Assembly (NCBI GenBank): GCA_019115785.1
Contig: DXCX01000033.1
Span: forward strand, 1 to 64,000
Length of the DNA stretch: 64,000 nt
From: Candidatus Intestinimonas merdavium
GTDB taxonomy: Bacteria; Bacillota; Clostridia; Oscillospirales; Oscillospiraceae
Reading direction: 5' to 3'
Both the position numbers and the translations under genes were made by a program. The stretch's first letter is position 1. Each line of letters opens with the position of its first letter. Shown in pieces: positions 60,469 to 64,000 of the stretch. The notes beneath the pieces were generated by a model. It was not told where the DNA came from. It saw only the letters and a program-made list of their open reading frames with translations, and made no database searches.

Positions 60469-60879
60469 TCAGATAAGGATGCCCTCGCAGTGGTCGATCT
60501 CGTGCTGGATGATCTGGGCTGTTAGGCCGGTAAAGACCCTGGAACAGGACAGGAACCCCTCGTCCTGATAGCGCACCTCAATGATTTTCCAGCGCTTGGC
60601 CGGTCGGAAACCGGGGAGGGAGAGGCATTCCTCCTCCGCTTCATAGGGCTCGGACTTCTTGATGATCTCCGGGTTGAACATGACCATATAGCTGCCCTCG
60701 TTGTTAAAGACGATGATCCGCTTGTTGACGCCGATCATGTTGGCCGCCATACCCCAACAGTCCTCCTGGTGATGGGTCAGGGTTTCCAGCAGATCCGCCG
60801 CCACGGGAAGGTCATCCGGTGTGGCGGGTTCCGCCTTCTGAGCCAGAAAGATTTCGTCTTCACAGATCTCACGAATCAT
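60469..60879 (-). CDS. def: Peptide deformylase, short atypical form
   Basis: A 136-residue metalloprotease-fold protein expected to remove the formyl group from nascent proteins. The metal motifs are intact: ECLSLPGF (Cys ligand) and QHEIDH (two His ligands plus catalytic Glu). Motif I, normally GxGxAAxQ, reads GMAANMIG, so the conserved Gln is replaced. The protein is shorter than typical deformylases. It may be a secondary enzyme or act on other formylated substrates. Confidence 0.87.
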   Translation of the reverse strand: MIREICEDEIFLAQKAEPATPDDLPVAADLLETLTHHQEDCWGMAANMIGVNKRIIVFNNEGSYMVMFNPEIIKKSEPYEAEEECLSLPGFRPAKRWKIIEVRYQDEGFLSCSRVFTGLTAQIIQHEIDHCEGILI

Positions 60880-61070
60880 GGTTGGCCCTCCTTACATTGT
60901 GAAATGGACGACGCTGTGCGTATTTCCCTGGCGTGGAGACCCGGCCCAGCGGGGCGGCTCCTCTCCTTGATGGTGCCACTGCGCTGTCCCCTGTTGTTTA
61001 TATTTTACAACCTACTTTTTTCTCCGTCAATTTGAATCGCTTCCCGTTACGAGGACAAAATCTGTCCGCC

Positions 61071-62399
61071 TCAATATCCGTATTGCGCTTGGAATACCTT
61101 CAGGAAACACAGGGAGGTACACAGAGACAGCAGCTCGGCCGCGGCCAGCGACCACCAAATGCCCTCCATGCCCAACAGAAGCGGCAGCAGAAACACCGCC
61201 GCAACCTGGAATACCAGGGTGCGCAGGAAGGATACCGCCGCCGAGACCGGCCCGTTGTTGAGGGAGGTAAAAAAGGAGGAGGTGTAGATGGTAAAGCCGA
61301 AGAATAAAAAGGAGATGGAATAAATCAGAAAGGCGTGGGCCGTCAGCGCAAACAGAGCCCGGTCATATCCAACGAACAAAGTGGCCAAAGGCTTCGCAAG
61401 CAGCAGGGCCAGGGCAAACATCGTCCCGGAGAAGACCGCTACGGTGGCAAAGCACTTGCGCTTCATATTCCGCAGCTCTGTCCGATTCCCGGCTCCATAA
61501 TGATAGCTGACCACTGGCGCCACCCCCACGGAGAATCCAATAAAAATGGCGTTGAACACCATGCTCAGATACATCAGCACCCCGTAAGCCGCAACGCCAT
61601 TTTCCCCAATGTATCGCAGCAGCTGGATGTTATAAAGCATGCCCACGATGGAGGTGGCAATGTTGCTGAGCATCTCCGAGGAGCCGTTGAGGCATACCTG
61701 AAGCAGCGCTCTCCCGTCAAAGTCCGCCCTGCCCAGACGGAGCAGGCTGCCGTTTTCCCGGGCGAAGTAGATCAACGGTAAGATCCCGCCCACGCACTGC
61801 CCGATGGCGGTGGCCGCCGCCGCGCCCTCCAGGCCCCAGGAGAGGACTGCTACAAACAAGGCATCCAGCACGGCGTTGGTCAGCCCAGCCGCCACCGTGA
61901 TCGCCAGTCCCAGGCTGGGCTTGTTGGCGGTGGCGAAGAGGCATTGAAACTCAAATTGCAGAATATAGGCGGTGGTGGCCAGCAGGACCACCCGGCCGTA
62001 CTGAACGCAGTTTTCCAGCAGCTCACCGTCGGCGCCTAAAAAACAGGCCACTGGGCGCAGAAGCAAAAGTCCCAGTACTGTCAATACTACGCCGAAGACG
62101 GCAGACAGATACACCACCATGGAGAAGATCCGGTTGGCCTTCTCCGGGCAATGTTCCCCCATGGTCTTGGCGATGAGGGCTCCGCCGCCGGTACCCATCA
62201 TAAAGCCGATGGAGCCTATGACCATGAGAAAAGGCATGATGAGATTGACCGCCGCGAAAGGGGTTTTGCCTACAAAGTTGGAGACGAAGAAACCATCCAC
62301 CACGCTGTAAACGCTGGTGACCACCAGCATCACCATAGAGGGAAGGGTCAGCCGGAGCAGTTTACGGTAGGTGAAGTGATCGGATAGTTGGATGCTCAT
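61071..62399 (-). CDS. MATE-family efflux transporter
   Basis: A 442-residue polytopic protein with twelve hydrophobic segments in two homologous halves of the MATE fold (LPSMVMLVVTSVYSVVDGFFVSNFVG start; ALVFVGYD-type loop in the second half). It would export drugs or metabolites using a Na+ or H+ gradient. GGGAGG lies five bases before the ATG. A MarR gene lies upstream on the same strand, but an intrinsic terminator and a second hairpin separate them. Confidence 0.92.
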   Translation of the reverse strand: MSIQLSDHFTYRKLLRLTLPSMVMLVVTSVYSVVDGFFVSNFVGKTPFAAVNLIMPFLMVIGSIGFMMGTGGGALIAKTMGEHCPEKANRIFSMVVYLSAVFGVVLTVLGLLLLRPVACFLGADGELLENCVQYGRVVLLATTAYILQFEFQCLFATANKPSLGLAITVAAGLTNAVLDALFVAVLSWGLEGAAAATAIGQCVGGILPLIYFARENGSLLRLGRADFDGRALLQVCLNGSSEMLSNIATSIVGMLYNIQLLRYIGENGVAAYGVLMYLSMVFNAIFIGFSVGVAPVVSYHYGAGNRTELRNMKRKCFATVAVFSGTMFALALLLAKPLATLFVGYDRALFALTAHAFLIYSISFLFFGFTIYTSSFFTSLNNGPVSAAVSFLRTLVFQVAAVFLLPLLLGMEGIWWSLAAAELLSLCTSLCFLKVFQAQYGY

Positions 62400-62509
62400 G
62401 TTGTCCTCCCAAGAAATACCTCATAAAGCCCTTTTCCCGTGGGGGCAAGGGGCTTGATCTCCCGCAGGATGATGTTGACGGCCAGATGCTGATCGCTTCG
62501 GCTGTCCAT
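62396..62509 (-). CDS. Possible 37-codon leader ORF before the MATE gene
   Basis: An ATG inside a hairpin arm opens a 37-codon frame (MDSRSDQHLAVNIILREI...) whose TGA overlaps the MATE ATG as ATGA. The overlap suggests translational coupling. No ribosome site is visible because the upstream bases are in the hairpin stem, so a translated role is only a possibility. Confidence 0.3.
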   Translation of the reverse strand: MDSRSDQHLAVNIILREIKPLAPTGKGLYEVFLGRTT

Positions 62510-62534
62510 ATAGTCCGTATTGCGGACTATATGG
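62506..62534 (-). promoter_or_regulatory. Hairpin in the MarR-MATE intergenic leader
   Basis: CCATATAGTCCG pairs perfectly with CGGACTATATGG around a five-base loop (12-base stem). It lies immediately downstream of the MarR terminator on the minus strand and covers the start of the 37-codon frame. Confidence 0.6.
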
Positions 62535-62536
62535 GG

Positions 62537-62564
62537 AAAAATTTCTCCCACATTGCTGTGGGAG
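62537..62564 (-). terminator. Terminator between MarR and MATE genes
   Basis: On the minus strand CTCCCACA-GCAA-TGTGGGAG is followed by AAATTTTT, directly after the MarR stop. Confidence 0.8.
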
Positions 62565-62571
62565 TTGGGGG

Positions 62572-63003
62572 TCAGCCGTTCAATTCCTCACAGAAAGCGG
62601 CGGAAAACCGCTCCAGCAGACGGAAGAAGGTCTCCTTCTCCTCCGGGGAGAACTGCTGGATGCTGCGGCTCTCCGCACGGCTGATTTTTGGTAAAATCTG
62701 CGCGGCCAGTTCCCTCCCTCTGTCACTGAGGAGGATGGATTTGCGCCGCCTGTCCTCCGGCAGCTCCAGCATTTCTAAAAGTCCCTGTTTGTAAAAGGAC
62801 ATGACAATGGTGTTGATGGTCTGCTTGGGCAGCATAGTGAGGGCACAGAGCTCCTTTTGGGTACAAGGCTGGCGCTCCCAGATGAGCTGGAGCAGCGCCA
62901 AGGAGGAGTAGGTCATCCCACAGGATCGTGCGTACCGCTCATAGGCGCGATCCATTTTCTGAAATACCTCGTCAAATCGTTTTCCCAGATCCCTGTTATC
63001 CAT
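62572..63003 (-). CDS. MarR-family transcriptional regulator
   Basis: A 143-residue regulator with the MarR winged helix (TQKELCALTMLPKQTINTIVMSFYKQGLLEM; PEDRRRKSILLSDRG wing). ATG 63003 is chosen because GGAGAGG lies about ten bases upstream, close behind a promoter-operator. The palindrome at 63023-63045 overlaps its -10 element, so it likely represses itself and perhaps the MATE pump. The ligand is unknown. Confidence 0.92.
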   Translation of the reverse strand: MDNRDLGKRFDEVFQKMDRAYERYARSCGMTYSSLALLQLIWERQPCTQKELCALTMLPKQTINTIVMSFYKQGLLEMLELPEDRRRKSILLSDRGRELAAQILPKISRAESRSIQQFSPEEKETFFRLLERFSAAFCEELNG

Positions 63004-63022
63004 CGCGGAGGCACCTCTCCCA

Positions 63023-63045
63023 ATTAGTCCGTTACTCGTACTAAT
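63023..63045. promoter_or_regulatory. Candidate MarR operator
   Basis: ATTAGT (63023-63028) and ACTAAT (63040-63045) form an inverted repeat with an 11-base spacer overlapping the marR -10. Confidence 0.6.
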
Positions 63046-63071
63046 ATAACAGCCTACAGCGGTGTTGTCAA
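63043..63071 (-). promoter_or_regulatory. marR promoter (TTGACA-17-TATATT)
   Basis: On the minus strand a perfect TTGACA (63066-63071) and TATATT (63043-63048) are 17 bases apart. Confidence 0.8.
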
Positions 63072-63342
63072 GCATGGTATCGCCCTGCCAACAGGGAAAA
63101 TGGCTGGAAAAGACAAAGAATATGCTTGTTGGACGGCGGTCTTCCAATGACGTGCGCAGCGGCAGACCAGTGCTCCGGCATAGATATTGAGGCCCAATTA
63201 GTTCCACGCCGATCCCCGCGGAGAGGTCTTGCCGGTAGGCAGAAGCGGGGGATGGGGCTGCCCGGTGACTATTTCAAAATCATAATTAGCAGCGGGAGAC
63301 ACTTTAGCGATGCGAATCGTTCATAAAGCCATGTCATGGAAT

Positions 63343-63389
63343 GAGAACCCCATTCGTAACTCGCAGTTCGAGTTATAAATGGGGTTCTC
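63343..63389. terminator. Compound hairpin downstream of the small ferritin-like gene
   Basis: GAGAACCCCATT pairs with AATGGGGTTCTC (12 bases), and inside them AACTCG pairs with CGAGTT. It lies 24 bases beyond the stop of the minus-strand gene at 63413. No T-tract is evident. Confidence 0.5.
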
Positions 63390-63412
63390 CAATCTATGCC
63401 GTTCCGAAATGT

Positions 63413-63625
63413 TTATTTTTCATACTCACGCAGAAGATCAAGCAGTTTCGCGGCGTGTGCCGCTTCATCGTCCGCAAACTCGGAAAATAGTTTGGCAAGT
63501 TCCTTGTGATCCTTCTCGATTTCATGAGCATAGGCCTGATAGTCCCGCACAAGCTCGGTTGAATTTTGCCAGGCTCTGAGCACATGGTCGCGATTGGTAA
63601 TGGTAAAGCCATTTTTTGTATCCAT
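63413..63625 (-). CDS. Small ferritin-like / rubrerythrin-type helical protein
   Basis: A 70-residue, mostly helical protein (TNRDHVLRAWQNSTELVRDYQAY... ; FADDEAAHAAKLLDLL). The pattern of Glu/His within helices (EKDHKELAKLF, DDEAAHAAK) resembles one half of a rubrerythrin/ferritin-like bundle. Dimerisation could complete a di-metal site, but this is inference. AGGAGGT lies before the ATG. The gene follows the Rieske remnant on the same strand. Confidence 0.7.
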   Translation of the reverse strand: MDTKNGFTITNRDHVLRAWQNSTELVRDYQAYAHEIEKDHKELAKLFSEFADDEAAHAAKLLDLLREYEK

Positions 63626-63693
63626 ACAAATACCTCCTAACTTTGATCTCGCGTTAGCCTCTGTGTGATTAGCTGATGGTTCAAATCCTTGCC

Positions 63694-64000
63694 TCAGCTT
63701 TTCAGATTACCCGTTGCCGGATTGTCGATCAGCGCCCCGTCTTCGGTGAAGCGGGAGCCGTGACAGGGGCAATCCCAGGTGTGTTCGATAGGCCGCCTTT
63801 TCCTCAAAGCCGCAGTCCATATTCCGGCACAATTCCCGGTATGTCTGAAGGGCTGCCTCGTTGGCGGCAAGATATTGCTTTGCTTGCTCGACTCCAAACT
63901 TGGAAATCAGCTTGTCATAGATCAGCCCATGCTGGCTGGTAATCTTAGCGGTGGTGTTTTTCGTGATGCCGCTGCATACGGTTTTCGCTTCCACCAGCAC
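63694..64000 (-). pseudogene. Remnant of an FAD-dependent oxidoreductase with Rieske domain
   Basis: Entering from the window edge, one frame carries part of an N-terminal FAD-oxidoreductase domain (TVCSGITKNTTAKITSQHG ... CRNMDCGFEEKAAY). It then breaks near 63790, and the neighbouring frame continues with a C-terminal Rieske motif (HTWDCPCHGSRF ... IDNPATGNLK) to a TGA at 63694. In intact relatives some 330 residues separate these parts, so an internal deletion with frame change has destroyed the gene. The 5' end is outside the window. Confidence 0.8.

Larger units (their letters stand above)
63004..63412. other. Intergenic region upstream of marR
   Basis: About 410 bases. The marR promoter and operator occupy 63023-63071 and a compound hairpin lies at 63343-63389. 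The middle (63075-63340) shows no credible gene; a 66-codon plus-strand frame there has no ribosome site or recognisable sequence. Confidence 0.55.

Noticed and set aside
63126-63326. A 66-codon plus-strand frame upstream of marR.
   Set aside because: No ribosome binding site, no recognisable sequence, and it overlaps the region expected to be untranslated.

Overview
The window is GC-rich Firmicutes DNA. Strong AGGAGG-type ribosome binding sites, sigma-A promoters, a SpoVB-type flippase, a LexA (GAAC-N4-GTTC type) box at uvrB, MsmX-type sugar import and several anaerobe redox proteins (EFR1, 2[4Fe-4S] ferredoxins) point to a gut Oscillospiraceae of the Flavonifractor / Lawsonibacter / Pseudoflavonifractor kind. 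That assignment is inferred from content, not from a search.

Layout. 1-10.1 kb: housekeeping and repair genes, mostly on the minus strand (uvrB, a TIGR04076 protein, uvrA cut by the window edge, radC, pyrE), then a SpoVB-like flippase, an SDR enzyme and pyridoxal kinase. The pyrE 3' end is duplicated around a palindromic insert. 10.2-11.2 kb: tRNA-Leu(TAG) preceded by a copy of its own 5' half, and a small membrane protein. 11.5-26 kb: a complete uptake and breakdown locus for raffinose-family and sucrose-type sugars. It has a lipoprotein binding protein and two permeases, GH32, fructokinase, amylosucrase, a LacI regulator, GH13_31 alpha-glucosidase, GH36 alpha-galactosidase and the MsmX-type ATPase. 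Three near-identical TGTAAYCGGTTT sites lie at its promoters, so the locus reads as one regulon. 26-31.5 kb: metallophosphoesterase, an unusual ParB-like/BMP fusion, LysR, a YczE-like membrane protein, a ferredoxin and a NapH-like membrane protein. 31.5-34.4 kb: Crp/Fnr regulator, CcdA, TlpA-type thioredoxin and pyrophosphatase. Together with the ferredoxin and NapH-like protein this may form a membrane-crossing reductant relay.

34.5-44.3 kb: UDP-galactopyranose mutase with a glycosyltransferase, a flavodoxin-like protein, a DauR/YheO-like regulator, a PepV-type dipeptidase with a lipoprotein, and a two-component system followed by direct repeats and a YcxB-like/FtsX-type permease pair. 44.3-51.4 kb: a penicillin V acylase / bile salt hydrolase-type enzyme, membrane proteins (one with a possible frameshift), Bcp peroxiredoxin, a zinc alcohol dehydrogenase, a NIF3/PII-like protein, a TrmH-type methyltransferase, a DEDDh exonuclease and an EFR1 flavodoxin-ferredoxin. 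51.4-64 kb: an acetyltransferase and a striking protein joining a degenerate exonuclease-like region to three Ada-like cysteine modules. These are followed by a LysR-divergent redox cluster (CMD-cupin, lipoprotein, Cys-nucleophile hydrolase, flavoprotein, acetyltransferase), an ADP-ribosylglycohydrolase, an OGG-type glycosylase and an atypical peptide deformylase. Last come a MarR/MATE pair with an intervening terminator, a small ferritin-like protein and the remnant of an FAD/Rieske oxidoreductase.

No CRISPR array, complete insertion sequence, rRNA or replication origin was seen. The strongest unusual signals are the Ada-like triple module protein, the ParB/BMP fusion, the pyrE-end insertion, the tRNA-Leu half copy and the MarR-terminator-MATE arrangement.
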